Shown one piece after another: positions 10,449-19,833 of a DNA stretch of 64,000 nt. The stretch is taken from positions 26,478,099-26,542,098 of the forward strand of contig JACMZG010001913.1 in assembly GCA_018340805.1 (NCBI GenBank). Reading direction: 5' to 3'. The notes under the pieces are model-generated. The model was not told the DNA's origin. It worked only from the letters and a program-made list of their open reading frames with translations, and ran no database searches. How positions within the stretch are numbered: the stretch's first letter is position 1; every line of letters starts with the position of its first letter. The DNA comes from Microvelia longipes (Eukaryota; Arthropoda; Insecta; Hemiptera; Veliidae). A program made the position numbers and the translations under genes.

Positions 10449-11066
10449 GTTCAGATTATTTTTCCATTATTTTATTTTAGTAAGGAGAAGTTATAATAAT
10501 AATAATAGAAGCTGTTCAGATTATTTGTTCAATATTTTATTTAAGTAAGGAGAAGTTATAATAATAATAATAGAAGCTGTTCAGATTATTTGTTCAATAT
10601 TTTATTTTAGTAAGGAGAAGTTATAATAATAATAATAGAAGCTGTTCAGATTATTTGTTCATATTTTATTTTAGTAAGGAGAAGTTATAATAATAATAAT
10701 AGAAGCTGTTCAGATTATTTGTTCAATATTTTATTTTAGTAAGGAGAAGTTATAATAATAATAATAGAAGATGTTCAGATTATTTGTTCAATATTTTATT
10801 TAAGTAAGGAGAAGTTATAATAATAATAATAGAAGCTGTTCAGATTATTTGTTCAATATTTTATTTAAGTAAGGAGAAGTTATAATAATAATAATAGAAG
10901 CTGTTCAGATTATTGTTCAATATTTTATTTAGTAAGGAGAAGTTATAATAATAATAGAAGCTGTTCAGATTATTTGTTCAATATTTTATTTAAGTAAGGA
11001 GAAGTTATAATAATAATAGAAGCTGTTCAGATTATTTTTTCAATATTTTATTTCAGCAAGGAGAAG
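10449..11066. repeat. 65-bp minisatellite, about 10 copies
   Basis: The marker GTTCAGATTA recurs at 10,449, 10,514, 10,579, 10,644, 10,708, 10,773, 10,838, 10,903, 10,963 and 11,024. The unit holds AGTAAGGAGAAGTTATAA followed by (TAA)n; most length differences come from the number of TAA triplets. The last two units are 60-61 bp. The array starts about 140 bp after the preceding one ends. Confidence 0.9.
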
Positions 11067-11400
11067 GAGTAAAAAGATACAGAGTTAAAAAGAAAAATCA
11101 TTGTAGCCATGCTATCGCTGTTTTAAATTTAAAGGTTAAAAAATAAAACGTGTGAGATTACTTTTGAGCTCTAAGAGGTTTACTTCTTTTTTGACAAAGA
11201 AAATTTGCTTTTCTTGCACGTAGAGTTTGCCGCGCATGCATTTTCCCGCACGTTCACTTTACCCCACATACATGTTCTGCACGTACTGCGTTCGCTCAAC
11301 ATCCTTTTTGAACTGCTTTGACTATTTGAAACTTTTATTTGTCTTTCCTTTGAATTTTTTATAAAAATTTTTAACTTTTAGCAATTTTATTAAATCGCTA
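11067..11400. other. Unique AT-rich DNA between arrays
   Basis: It contains GCGCATGCATTTTCCCGCACG-like GC-richer text near 11,232-11,255 but no repeat or coding signal that I recognise. Confidence 0.4.
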
Positions 11401-11404
11401 ATAG

Positions 11405-11483
11405 GAAGGATGGTATAACGGGAGTCAGTTTCAAAGATTTCTAACTACGGAAAAATACGTTTGCGGAACTTCCGTTTATATAT

Positions 11484-11582
<99 letters not shown>

Positions 11583-11800
11583 ATATGTATATATAACAAA
11601 CATACACTTTCTAAAGCTTTGCTACAGAGAGGCCGAATCTTTCGAATTGAAACACTTTTTCGGATCGAAATGAAATTTGGTGAACAAATCAACTTTGTTT
11701 GCGTCCCAAACCCTATTGTTTATGAAATATGTGCGAAGCCCACAGTAATTACCCCATAAACATTTCAAAAAATTAGAAATCTTCAAAAAGGGTTTAGACC
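11405..11800 (-). repeat. Family B-related repeat flanking a (TA)n tract
   Basis: Left of the tract, TTTCAAAGATTTCTAACTACGG and AATACGTTTGCGGAAC match the start of the piece at 13,735 and resemble the family B tail at 39,930-39,975. Right of the tract, AATCTTTCGAATTGAAACAC and AAACCCTATTG match the family B body (ATCTTTCGAACGG, GAACCCTATTG). The tract therefore lies inside an element, at the same point as in the full copies. No coding function. Confidence 0.6.
11478..11571. repeat. (TA)n microsatellite
   Basis: Nearly pure TA repeat of about 94 bp, ending in TGTGTGTGTG. It gives artificial Tyr-Ile frames on both strands. Confidence 0.95.
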
Positions 11801-11826
11801 AGACTAAAATTTTCCTGTGACTTTCA

Positions 11827-11882
11827 TGTGGCCCATAGGAAGACTCAGGGGCCGCGAAGCGGCCCCTAACGCCGAGGCCACA
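11827..11882. other. Nested GC-rich hairpin
   Basis: An inner perfect stem, AGGGGCCGC (11,847-11,855) with GCGGCCCCT (11,859-11,867), has a GAA loop. An outer stem, TGTGGCC (11,827-11,833) with GGCCACA (11,876-11,882), encloses it. The text after the inner stem (AACGCCG) recalls the SINE tail at 1,362-1,384 (GGGCC-GAAA-GGCCC then AAAACGGG). It could be a relative of that tail. No gene. Confidence 0.55.
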
Positions 11883-12039
11883 GAGCAGCTATAAGAGGAA
11901 GGTCTCCTAGTTATAACTGGAGCATTTTTTTTATTTCAACGGATATTCGGAGAAACCGTTCAAACAACAATATAACTATTTAAAATTAGTAAAAATAATT
12001 TAGGTAGAATATCAATAATTAGGGTAGGTTTAGAATATA

Positions 12040-12120
12040 GTCTTGTGGTGTGGGTTCGACTCCATTATTCAGTACTCCAAATCACTGCTTTCAATCAGTG
12101 CTCCAAATCAATTTTTTGGA
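12040..12120 (+). repeat. Possible SINE remnant with B box
   Basis: GGTTCGACTCC at 12,053-12,063 fits the pol III B-box consensus GGTTCRANTCC. The preceding GTCTTGTGGTGTG and following ATTATTC are tRNA-like in spacing, but no clear A box is present. CTCCAAATCA then repeats twice (12,072-12,113). Confidence 0.35.
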
Positions 12121-12357
12121 CTGTTTAGGTTATATATGTATATGTACTTTTAAAAATGACTTTTTTCTTTATTAATTTTATTTTGGGTCTCCATGATAGT
12201 TCTATATTTTATAGACTTTTTTCTTTTTGTTCTACACATATTTTAAAGTATAAATAAAGCTTTTTTTATTTATAGTTTTGTAATGCCAGTTAGAGAAATG
12301 TGCGCATTTGCTTAAGTTATAAAGCATTAATCGGAAACTTAACCAAAATACGGATTG

Positions 12358-12420
12358 TTCACCACGGAAGCATGCATTTCAAAGTAAATTCAGCTGGCAT
12401 GCTGACCTCCGCGTCAAATT
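12358..12420 (-). repeat. Diverged family B head
   Basis: CACCACGGAAGCATGCATTT, then AAATTCAGCTGGCATGCTGACC and TCCGCG align with the reverse complement of the family B head (AGCACGGAAACACGCATCC, AAATTCGCCCGACATGCGGACC, ACCGCG). Confidence 0.5.
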
Positions 12421-12701
12421 TTTCCCTTATCTTCTTTTATCTCCTCTTTATGAACTCATTTTAGAGTATACTCTGTTATTTTTGTAGTCTCAATTCCTAT
12501 TTAAGAAAAACTAATTTTAATTATAATAAGAGCGAAGTATCATTTAATTTCTAAGAGTCTAAGTAGACACAGTAGATGAGCTAACATATCGTTCTCATCT
12601 CTCCTTAATCTGCGATTAGCCAAAATTACCGGAGGGATGTGTAAGAGTCAGTTGAGTCGTTCTATGTTTCCTTCATCTCCTATTTCCAAATGTAGTTCTT
12701 T

Positions 12702-12717
12702 CCCCCCCCCCCCCCCC
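12702..12717. repeat. C16 homopolymer
   Basis: Sixteen consecutive C on the plus strand in AT-rich DNA. Runs of ten G occur at 4,602-4,611 and 51,846-51,855. Such runs are prone to length error. Confidence 0.9.
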
Positions 12718-12844
12718 GCCCCTTCCTATCTATTAAATGTCTATCTTAATGCCGTCTCTTAAAACTAATCTAGTATTAAAGCCACTCAGAGTATTAAGAT
12801 AAAAATAATACTGTAGAGCATTAAAGCTAAAAACAAATAAATCT

Positions 12845-13085
12845 CTAAGCCGGATCCGAACCCTCGATACTTAGGTATAAGTTATTTTGACAACAAGACA
12901 ATGTTAAACAAGGCGTAAAATGATTTGAAACCCGACGGCTGTAGATTACAGCGTGAAATTGTTTTCTTCTTTTTCTTCTTCGGCCCATCGTTGTTGTGGA
13001 ATCCAAGATGTCGGACAATTTGATATCCTGGAGGAAGGTGTCGCCGTGTCGGTTAGTATGAAGCTTACAGGAAGTCACGCTAGGT
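12845..13085 (-). repeat. Possible tRNA-like SINE
   Basis: On the minus strand GGTTCGGATCC (complement of 12,852-12,862) fits the B-box consensus and is followed by GGCTTAGAGAT. The upstream part is GC-richer than its surroundings and carries an open frame of 77 codons (12,845-13,078) that resembles no protein I know. No convincing A box, so the SINE reading is tentative. Confidence 0.3.
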
Positions 13086-13089
13086 TAGT

Positions 13090-13385
13090 ATGACAGGAAA
13101 TAAACCTGACAAAACACCTTAAGAACCTTCGTACTTAGTCTGGTATGTCTAGTAATAAAGTTTTCTTTTTGATCGTTGTCTAGTATATCTAAATACTTAG
13201 TTTGTATTATTAATGATAAGTTAAAATTACTTTTAAATAACTTACCGGACAAAATTCTAAATGAGCTCTGAAATTACATTTAAATTTGATTCGAAAAGAT
13301 TGTGTAAAGGTTATTTTTTATTTTCCATTAAATAATAACCCTATTTAATATTAATTCTTGTGAGTGTCTCCATAATACTAGATGA
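13090..13385. other. AT-rich DNA, nothing recognised
   Basis: No repeat family, palindrome or coding signal seen. Confidence 0.5.
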
Positions 13386-13394
13386 GAATCAAAT

Positions 13395-13525
13395 CTATAC
13401 ATGTGTATTTTTTTCGCGTGATTTTTTCCTTTGTACTTTTTTTCCTGTAGTCTTTTTCCGTGTATTTTTTCCCCGCGTACTTTTTTTCCTGTATTTTTTT
13501 CCGTGTACTTTGTTCTAGTTAACAT
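13395..13525. repeat. Degenerate T-rich minisatellite
   Basis: Short units of the type TGTACTTTTTTTCCTG and TGTATTTTTTCCCCGCG repeat about eight times with variable T runs. The minus-strand Lys-rich frame at 13,328-13,615 is the translation of this repeat and not a credible gene. Confidence 0.65.
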
Positions 13526-13595
13526 AATGACCTTGTTGTAAACTACTAGCGCCCACCTTGTGGATACTTGAGAAACTTCACCAGCGACAGTTTTG

Positions 13596-13665
13596 TAGTT
13601 CTTTACAGTCGCCAACAGTAAAAACTACTAAACTGTCGCAGACAGTAAAAACCGCATATCATCTA
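13596..13665. repeat. Short direct duplication
   Basis: ACAGTCGCCAACAGTAAAAA is followed at once by ACTGTCGCAGACAGTAAAAA, a diverged tandem pair of about 27 bp. Confidence 0.5.
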
Positions 13666-13734
13666 CTTTTTTGATGAAGTAAAGTGCCTACTTTACACGC
13701 CCGAAAAAAAACAATATTTATCACTCCTATGTTA

Positions 13735-13834
13735 ACTTAGGAGTCTGTTTCAAAGATTCCTATAACAACGGAAAAAATACGTTTGCGGAACTATATATAT
13801 ATATATATTATATATATATATATATATTATATAG

Positions 13835-13873
<39 letters not shown>

Positions 13874-13900
13874 ATAATATATATACATATATATATAGTA
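13735..13900 (-). repeat. Family B tail fragment plus (TA)n tract
   Basis: GTCTGTTTCAAAGATTCC and AATACGTTTGCGGAAC match the piece at 11,405, then an imperfect TA tract runs to about 13,900. No body is recognisable beyond the tract. Confidence 0.6.
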
Positions 13901-14365
13901 TTAGTAGTAATTTTAGATTATCTGCAAGTGAAGCCTTATATAATTAGATTAATCTATGGCTTTACTTAGCCAAGCCTACACAGTCAATATCTATATTCCA
14001 TCTATATCCTCTTTCATGCAAACCTGATCTATAACCTTATAACTCCATTAATTTAATTATATAGGGTTGGGAAATAGTGCTTTCCACTCGAGAAAGTGGA
14101 AATATTAGGTATCAATCAATTGGTCTTATTTTAACCTTTAAATCAATGCTGCCAACACTTTCTACTTGAACAATCAATTATAGATTGAAGATGTGAGGCA
14201 GCTAATCGCGATTTAAACAGATAGTTGTAAGGTTGGCAATAACAAGGGCGGAAAAACGAAAGGGTGATAAAGTTTGATCATAAAATAAACATTGGAGATG
14301 ATCAAAATTCTTAATTTGCTTAATAATTATCAGTTAATTTGTGATGAATAAGAAAAAAAAAATTG
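13901..14365. other. Unique AT-rich DNA
   Basis: It contains a short inverted motif, TTTCCACTC/GAGAAAGTGG near 14,080-14,100. No coding signal. Confidence 0.4.
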
Positions 14366-14730
14366 GATTCGTTTCTCACTCATCCTTCCTGCTTCGCACT
14401 CAGAATATACAATTCGCATGTCCTACGACTCGCATCGCTCGTCCTCAGATAGAAAATGCATCCGTTTCATTCTCAGCGGTTACCCATACAGCACTGACCG
14501 CGCTCAATGCTAATTAATTTTTATGATCCTAAAAAAATCATAGATGTAATAGTCGTTTGAAAAATTTTAACTCTCTAGCACAGATGATACCAGACAGACA
14601 GACACACACACATACAGACAGACAACGTTGTAGAAACCACTCAGGAGGCCATGAATACACCTGAAACGGATATACCTACGGATATACCTACTCGTATATA
14701 CCTACGGTATATATGAGGATAAGTAAAAAT
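14366..14730 (+). repeat. Family A repeat with internal deletion
   Basis: The head (ACTCGCATCGCTCGTCCTCA at 14,428-14,447, then CAGCGGTTACCCATACAG) joins directly to the 3' module (ACTCTCTAGCAC, a CAGACAGACACACACA tract at 14,592-14,625, CTCAGGAGGCC, CTGAAACGGATA). Most of the body is missing. The stem-loop end is duplicated (ATATACCTACGG occurs twice). Confidence 0.7.
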
Positions 14731-14940
14731 TAATAGTATAACCATCGGTTCAATAAATCTTGTCAATATATCATGAATTCGTATTTAGATTATTCCAGGA
14801 TTTTTAATATAGAATTACGCTTTTATCACTGTAGGCAAATATTCGTTTTATTTTAAAGCTGGTATTTAGCGATAATACCAATAATTAATTTGCATTAAAT
14901 GCAAAAATATAAAAAAAATACAATTATTAAATAAATAAAA

Positions 14941-15919
14941 ATTCTGGCGCGGTGGTCCGCATGTCGGGCGAATTTCCTTTGGATGCGAGCACTCAAACCC
15001 AGAGTACCTGGGTTCAAATCCTAGTGGGGACAATAATTTTTTATCGTTTTTTTACCTAATATAAGTTTACAACTAAAAATAATTTTGGCGCGGTGGTCCG
15101 CATGTCGGGCGAATTTCCTTTGGATGCGTGTTTCCGTGCTTTTTACATTATATAAGTTTACAACTAGTAAATAAATTAATTCCGGCGCGGTGGTCCGCTG
15201 TCGGGCGAATTTCATTTAGAATGCGTGTTTCGTGCTAAAAACCCATTTCTTGCTTATGCAAGAACCATGCCCATTGCGTGGTTTCCGGTTCATGCTTTGA
15301 ACCTAAGCAGTTACTCAATTGTCAAGCACTGCTCGTAACTCATTTTGTCTGTATTTTTCAAGGAAATGCGCATAATCATCCAGTTGTTGTACAAAACTAT
15401 GCCTCTAAAATTAGAAGTACGCACTTTTATCTGCACTAGTTTAAAGATTAGTTACTTATCTTTAAGCTTAGTCAGTTATCTTTAAAGGTTTTAGCGCATT
15501 TCCTTTGGAAAATACAGACAAAATGAGTTACGAGCAGTGCTTGACAATTGAGTAATGCTTAGGTTCTAAAGCATGAACCGGAACCACGCAATGGGCATGG
15601 TTCTTGCAAAGCAAGAAATGGGTTGTTTAGCACGGAAACACGCATCTAAATGAAATTCGCCGACAGCGGACCACCGCGCCGGAATTATTTATTTACTAGT
15701 TTAAACTTATATAATGTAAAAAGCACGGAAACACGCATCCAAAGGAAATTCGCCCGACATGCGGACCACCGCGCCCAGAATTATTTTTAGTTGTAAACTT
15801 ATATTAGGTAAAAAAAAGATAAAAAATTATTGTCCCCTCTAGGTTGAACCCAGGTACTCTGGGTTTGAGTGCTCGCATCCAAAGGAAATTCGCCCGACAT
15901 GCGGCCACCGCGCCAGAAT
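14941..15919. repeat. Large palindrome of tRNA-like units (locus 1)
   Basis: The left arm 14,941-15,371 and the right arm 15,494-15,919 are reverse complements over about 430 bp with few differences, around a 122-bp spacer. Each arm holds three heads of the type GGCGCGGTGGTCCGC. The outer head goes on to CCTGGGTTCAAATCCTAG, which has a T-arm-like stem, a 7-base loop and a perfect B box. Confidence 0.85.
14945..15031 (+). repeat. tRNA-like unit with A and B boxes
   Basis: TGGCGCGGTGG (14,945-14,955) resembles an A box and GGTTCAAATCC (15,011-15,021) matches the B-box consensus, 55 bases apart. CTGGG-TTCAAAT-CCTAG forms a T-arm-like hairpin. There is no acceptor-stem pairing that I can draw, so it is a tRNA-derived promoter, not a tRNA gene. 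The mirrored unit lies at 15,836-15,917 on the minus strand and relatives at 40,759-40,847 (plus). Confidence 0.6.
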
Positions 15920-16576
15920 TATTTTCTAGTTGTAAACTTATTTTAGTAAAAAAAAAAACGATAAAAAATTATCGACCCTTCCAGGATGTGAACCAGGTAC
16001 CCTGAGTTTGAGTGGTCGTATTGACTCCGGACCACTGCCATATCAACTCAGAGGCCCAAAACATTGAAAACGACACCCTAGTCGAAATTTAATTTTTCAA
16101 CGACCGTAATGTTGGTTTTCTATATTTTTGTGGTTTTTTCGACTTTTTGGTAACTTAAAGTGGTCGTATCGTCTTCGGACCGGTTTCATTCGATTCAGCG
16201 CCCAAAATTACATAGAAACGACACCCTACTCGAAATTTATTTTTTATCGACCTAAATTTTGGTTTTTGGTAATTTACAATGGTTTTTTCGATTTTTAGGT
16301 CACTTAGAGTGGTCGTATCGACTTCGGACCGGTTTCATTCGATTCAGCGTCTCAAAAAACATAAATATTGACCTTTTTCGCGGAAAAATATAACCCTGAA
16401 TTTTGCGATTTTTTTTAAAATTTCGCTGACTCAGCAAACCGGGTTAATGACGTCACAAAAAACCTGGTTTTCAATAGGGTTCGTGTCCTCCCGAAGGTTG
16501 ATTTTTGTACCAAGTTTGGTTTAAAATATTAATCCGTTCGAAAGATAGAGTGTTTACAAGAAAGTGTCTAGAATAC

Positions 16577-16746
<170 letters not shown>

Positions 16747-16879
16747 AAGTCTCGCGAAATTTTTTTTCGTCATTAGGGACCTCTGAAACGGATTTGTGTC
16801 GTGGTCCGAGGTTCGAATTCCGCCATGACGCCTATCCCATTAGCGAATTTTTTCCCAAAGGAAATTCGCTAAAAGGAAA

Positions 16880-17525
16880 CACAAAAATTCTGTTGTCCAC
16901 AAACTAACCCTTCAAAACAACAAACAAAATAAAATACAAATGTTGAAAACTATCTTATTAGTTAATTTAAATTCTCGTATTTAACAACAATAAGTACCAA
17001 TTAAAAACAATTTGTAAAATTGTGATTTTAGTGGGTTATTAATTATTTTAGAGAGTTTAATAAAATTATTAGCATGAAATAAAGTAAAAACACAAAAATG
17101 GTGAAAAATCAACGTGTTATCAGTTAACTAAATTACTTTCAACAACCAATTTAAATGATTAAATGCAAGAAAAGAGAGATTATGGGAGTTGGTACAAACA
17201 TTATTTATAAATAAATAAAATTACAATAAATAAAATAAAAATACAATATTTTGATTTTAACGTTTTGATTATTTGTTAAAAAAGTGACAACTCATTTAAA
17301 AGGGTTTCCCGAATTAATAGTGACTTTAGTAAGTTTAAACACCTTTGAATGTATTAAATTAAACCACAGTAAGAAAACATTGAAGGTTAATCGTCTGAAA
17401 TAAAAAAAAAAAAATCAAACCCTATTCAAAGTAAAATAAAATTCGTTGTTCTTATTTTAATTGTATTTTTGTATTCAATCTTAAAATTATTTTTATAAAT
17501 TAACTGTTTTTATTTACAATGAGAT
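16880..17525. other. A-rich unique DNA
   Basis: Very A/T-rich, with many AAATAAAATA stretches. No family, frame or palindrome. Confidence 0.5.
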
Positions 17526-17742
17526 ATTGATTTTTAGCCCCTTAACTTTCAGTTTGCTCAAACTAACCCATTTAGCTAAAATAATTCGAATGATATTACA
17601 TCCATTCGAAATATTTTATTCATTCCATTTCAACTGGGCGGAATGGAAGAGGAGACATTTGTCTCAATTTTGCCAGTGTCTTTATCGGTTGTTGCAAGAG
17701 GTATGTTGTCGGCGTGGAGGATTATGTCAGTCGAGTCATTAA

Positions 17743-17766
17743 TGTATGTGCTATTTAGCACATACA
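17743..17766. repeat. Perfect palindrome, 11-bp arms, TT centre
   Basis: TGTATGTGCTA and TAGCACATACA flank TT. It abuts the larger palindrome that starts at 17,765. Confidence 0.9.
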
Positions 17767-17820
17767 AGGGTCAATTTTGGGACCACTTTTATTTAAAAGT
17801 GGTCCCAAAATTGACCCTTG
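17765..17820. repeat. Perfect palindrome, 27-bp arms, TT centre
   Basis: The arm beginning CAAGGGTCAATTTTGGGACC is repeated exactly in reverse complement around TT (17,792-17,793). The arm sequence is the QGSILGPLL codons of the LINE fossil, so the palindrome arose by copying that segment backwards. Confidence 0.95.
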
Positions 17821-17850
17821 AGGCCATCCTCTGTTTACTTTGAAAACACT

Positions 17851-18370
17851 GGACTCGTAATTTTAACTGTTAAAAATGAGTGTGAGTGAAGTTGATATTT
17901 TGAGCTACGTATGTCTATGCCATGTAAATATTTTTTTAATATACGCTTACAGTAGTTTTATTAAAAACCCTTCATTTAAGAGGTAAATTAAGGTGAAATC
18001 TCGGTTTGGAATTTCTAGGGAAAAATATTATTTTTTCTACATACCTCGTAAGTGAGGAATCCTAATACGTGGATCGGATTAAAGGTTAAAACACATCTTC
18101 ATCGTAAATTATTTTAAATATAATAATATACTTATATATAAACATGTGACAAACTACGTAAGTATTACTTTATTTTATTGAAACATTTGGTCCCCGAGTG
18201 CCTGGCGCCCCGTGTCTATTATGTCCTGGTATTTTACTTTATTTTCAATGCGGTTCTACATCAATTTTATTATTTTAATACTATTGTATTTACTTGGTAT
18301 CAATTTTAAGGAATTCATTCAATTGAATTGATGATGAATCAAAATATTACAATAATCTCTTGTTTTAAAA
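17851..18370. other. Unique DNA with one GC-rich patch
   Basis: TGGTCCCCGAGTGCC and TGGCGCCCCGTGTC at 18,189-18,217 are GC-rich in AT-rich DNA. I see no LTR on either side and no repeat match in the window. Confidence 0.4.
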
Positions 18371-18374
18371 AAAG

Positions 18375-18432
18375 GAAATTCCGCGGACGCGCACCAAGGC
18401 CTATGCAAAGCTTTTGAAGCAGCTTTATTCTG
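18375..18432 (+). CDS. Possible internal coding exon (58 bp)
   Basis: A segment of balanced codon composition lies between an AG (AAAAAAAG, 18,373-18,374) and a strong donor, CTG|GTAAGT (18,433-18,438). Read from the AG it gives EIPRTRTKAYAKLLKQLYS and leaves one base of a split codon. I do not recognise the peptide. The acceptor's pyrimidine tract is poor. The segment at 19,673 begins with the two bases needed to keep frame, which could make the two neighbouring exons; this may be chance. A degraded repeat is the alternative. Confidence 0.25.
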
Positions 18433-18438
18433 GTAAGT

Positions 18439-19295
18439 GTTGTGAACAAATATATTCATGATTAATTATTCCTGCGGATAAATCTTTATTTAAATTGCTT
18501 TTTGTTCTTAGAAGCGATAGTTTGTAAGCCTTATTAACCTTTACTATAGACTTAGCAGACCGGTAAATTATGATTATAAGTTGGGGAAACTTTACCGGGG
18601 GGATTAGTTATTGGATACTAAGTCCCTTTGTTATTCCCACCCTTCCAAGCTTTGAGAGTTAAGTCCTAAAGGTCAGTGAAATCAAGCCGAAACCTTATAT
18701 TATAACTAGGTTTTAACCCTTATTAGAATTCTAAAGTAATCTCTGAGTCTAAGAAGTCAATGTTATAAAATATGTAATTGCGAAACCTCCATAGATAGTT
18801 GATAGTATAGATGAAATATTTTTCAGTAAGGGATTAAATATTTTGGAAAGGCGTCAGCGACACAATATTCCAGTTACACAAAGTCTCACTTGTTTTTTCA
18901 TTAACATTTTGTAGCTCTTCTAGACGCGAAATTTTTGCGAAAATAATAAAAGGAAACTGTTTTACCGAATTTTCAATAGAAAATGACGCAAAAGAGGGAG
19001 GTCGACTTTGCTAGAGCTCCTTATTCTAAAAATATTTTTCTTTAACATAGTCTTTAAAACATGTGTACGTAGAGTTCAGACTCCTGGCCCATATTTTCCA
19101 TTAGGAATAGATTCGTAATGTACGCCAGGAGTTCCTCTCATTCGATTAAACAAATCGAATTATTAAATATTCAAATTTTTAACGAATCGATTTAACTAAA
19201 AACATAGGGCCTTCTTTTTAGACAACTCAAAATCTATTGAGGGCCTTGTATTATTAATTATTAAATGTAATATGTGTTATTAAAAAAAAATATTA
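18439..19295. other. Unique DNA
   Basis: ACTCCTGGC (19,080-19,088) and GCCAGGAGT (19,124-19,132) form a 9-bp inverted repeat with a 35-nt loop. Otherwise I see no repeat family or frame. Confidence 0.4.
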
Positions 19296-19297
19296 CA

Positions 19298-19612
19298 GGT
19301 AACCAACCTCGAAACTTGTCCTCACCATATCGGATTTGCTACGCTTATCCACACTACGTTGTGTAAGGACATTACCAAATTCCGTAACATAAGCTTTATT
19401 TTTACGATAAAAATTCGCTAAAAACATTCGATTTATTCCTAGCGGTCACCCATTCCAGGCACTGACCTTGCTTGATGCTACTCAACATTTGCGATCCAAC
19501 AAAAGCCGTAAATATTGTAGCCGTATTGAAATGAAACTAAGTATACTTATTCTTTAAATAAAAAGATACTTGTGCTAATTTTCGACTTAATTGGATTATT
19601 TATTTATTTTTT
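19298..19612 (+). repeat. Family A repeat, 5' half
   Basis: GGTAACCAACCTCGAAAC, CTTGTCCTCACCATATCGG, AGCGGTCACCCATTCCAGGC, ACTGACCTTGCTTGATGC and the following GATCCAACAAAA-type text match family A in order. The 3' module is absent. Confidence 0.75.
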
Positions 19613-19672
19613 ACGATTTTTACAGTAAAGACCAAGTTGTTGTGTTGACAAATCAATAATTTGTTTTTAAAG

Positions 19673-19833
19673 GGATGTCGAACAACGGATTTGTCGACGG
19701 AACGAACCGACCCATTGTGCATCAAGTCTCAATTTTCGATGTTGAAGGCCAAGTCGATATGGTGAACAGTGAACAACCCCCACAGTCTCACCCAACCCTG
19801 TGCTATCAGAAAACAGCTTATGAGATTGTTTAG
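19673..19833 (+). CDS. Possible coding segment, 52 codons from ATG to TAG
   Basis: An ATG at 19,675 opens a 52-codon frame (MSNNGFVDGTNRPIVHQVSI at the start, ending QKTAYEIV) with mixed codon use, unlike the A/T-run frames around it. An in-frame TAA lies upstream, so it is either a short gene or an exon entered at TTAAAG|GG (19,672). The minus strand is also open across the same bases, so openness alone is weak evidence. I do not recognise a family. It may be a terminal exon or a piece of an old repeat. Confidence 0.25.

Larger units (their letters stand above)
17530..17850 (-). pseudogene. LINE reverse-transcriptase fossil
   Basis: On the minus strand, VNRGWPQGSILGPLL (about 17,783-17,836) matches the GVPQGSxLGPLLF block of non-LTR reverse transcriptase. 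INDSTDIILHADNIPLATTD (about 17,675-17,735) matches the region around the YADD catalytic box; here the box reads HADN, so the second Asp is lost. The following DKDTGKIETNVSSSI fits the helix after the box. Between the two blocks a local inverted duplication breaks the frame (17,743-17,820). The copy cannot encode an active enzyme. CR1/Jockey-like affinity is likely but not proven. Confidence 0.75.

Noticed and set aside
11441..11692. Frames of alternating Tyr and Ile on both strands (also 39,811-40,126)
   Set aside because: They are translations of (TA)n tracts.
13550..13562. CTCF-like site (GCGCCCACCTTGTGG)
   Set aside because: It has an extra base relative to the usual core and a single match in AT-rich DNA is not evidence.
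13328..13615. Lys-rich 95-codon protein on the minus strand
   Set aside because: Most of it is the translation of a T-rich degenerate minisatellite.
14945..15031. Functional tRNA gene
   Set aside because: A and B boxes are present but no acceptor stem or proper anticodon arm can be drawn, and the unit is repeated as part of a composite element.
18189..18217. Retrovirus-like tRNA primer-binding site (TGGCGCCCCGTG)
   Set aside because: Only the first eight bases fit a tRNA-Lys site, and there is no LTR, polypurine tract or gag-like frame nearby.
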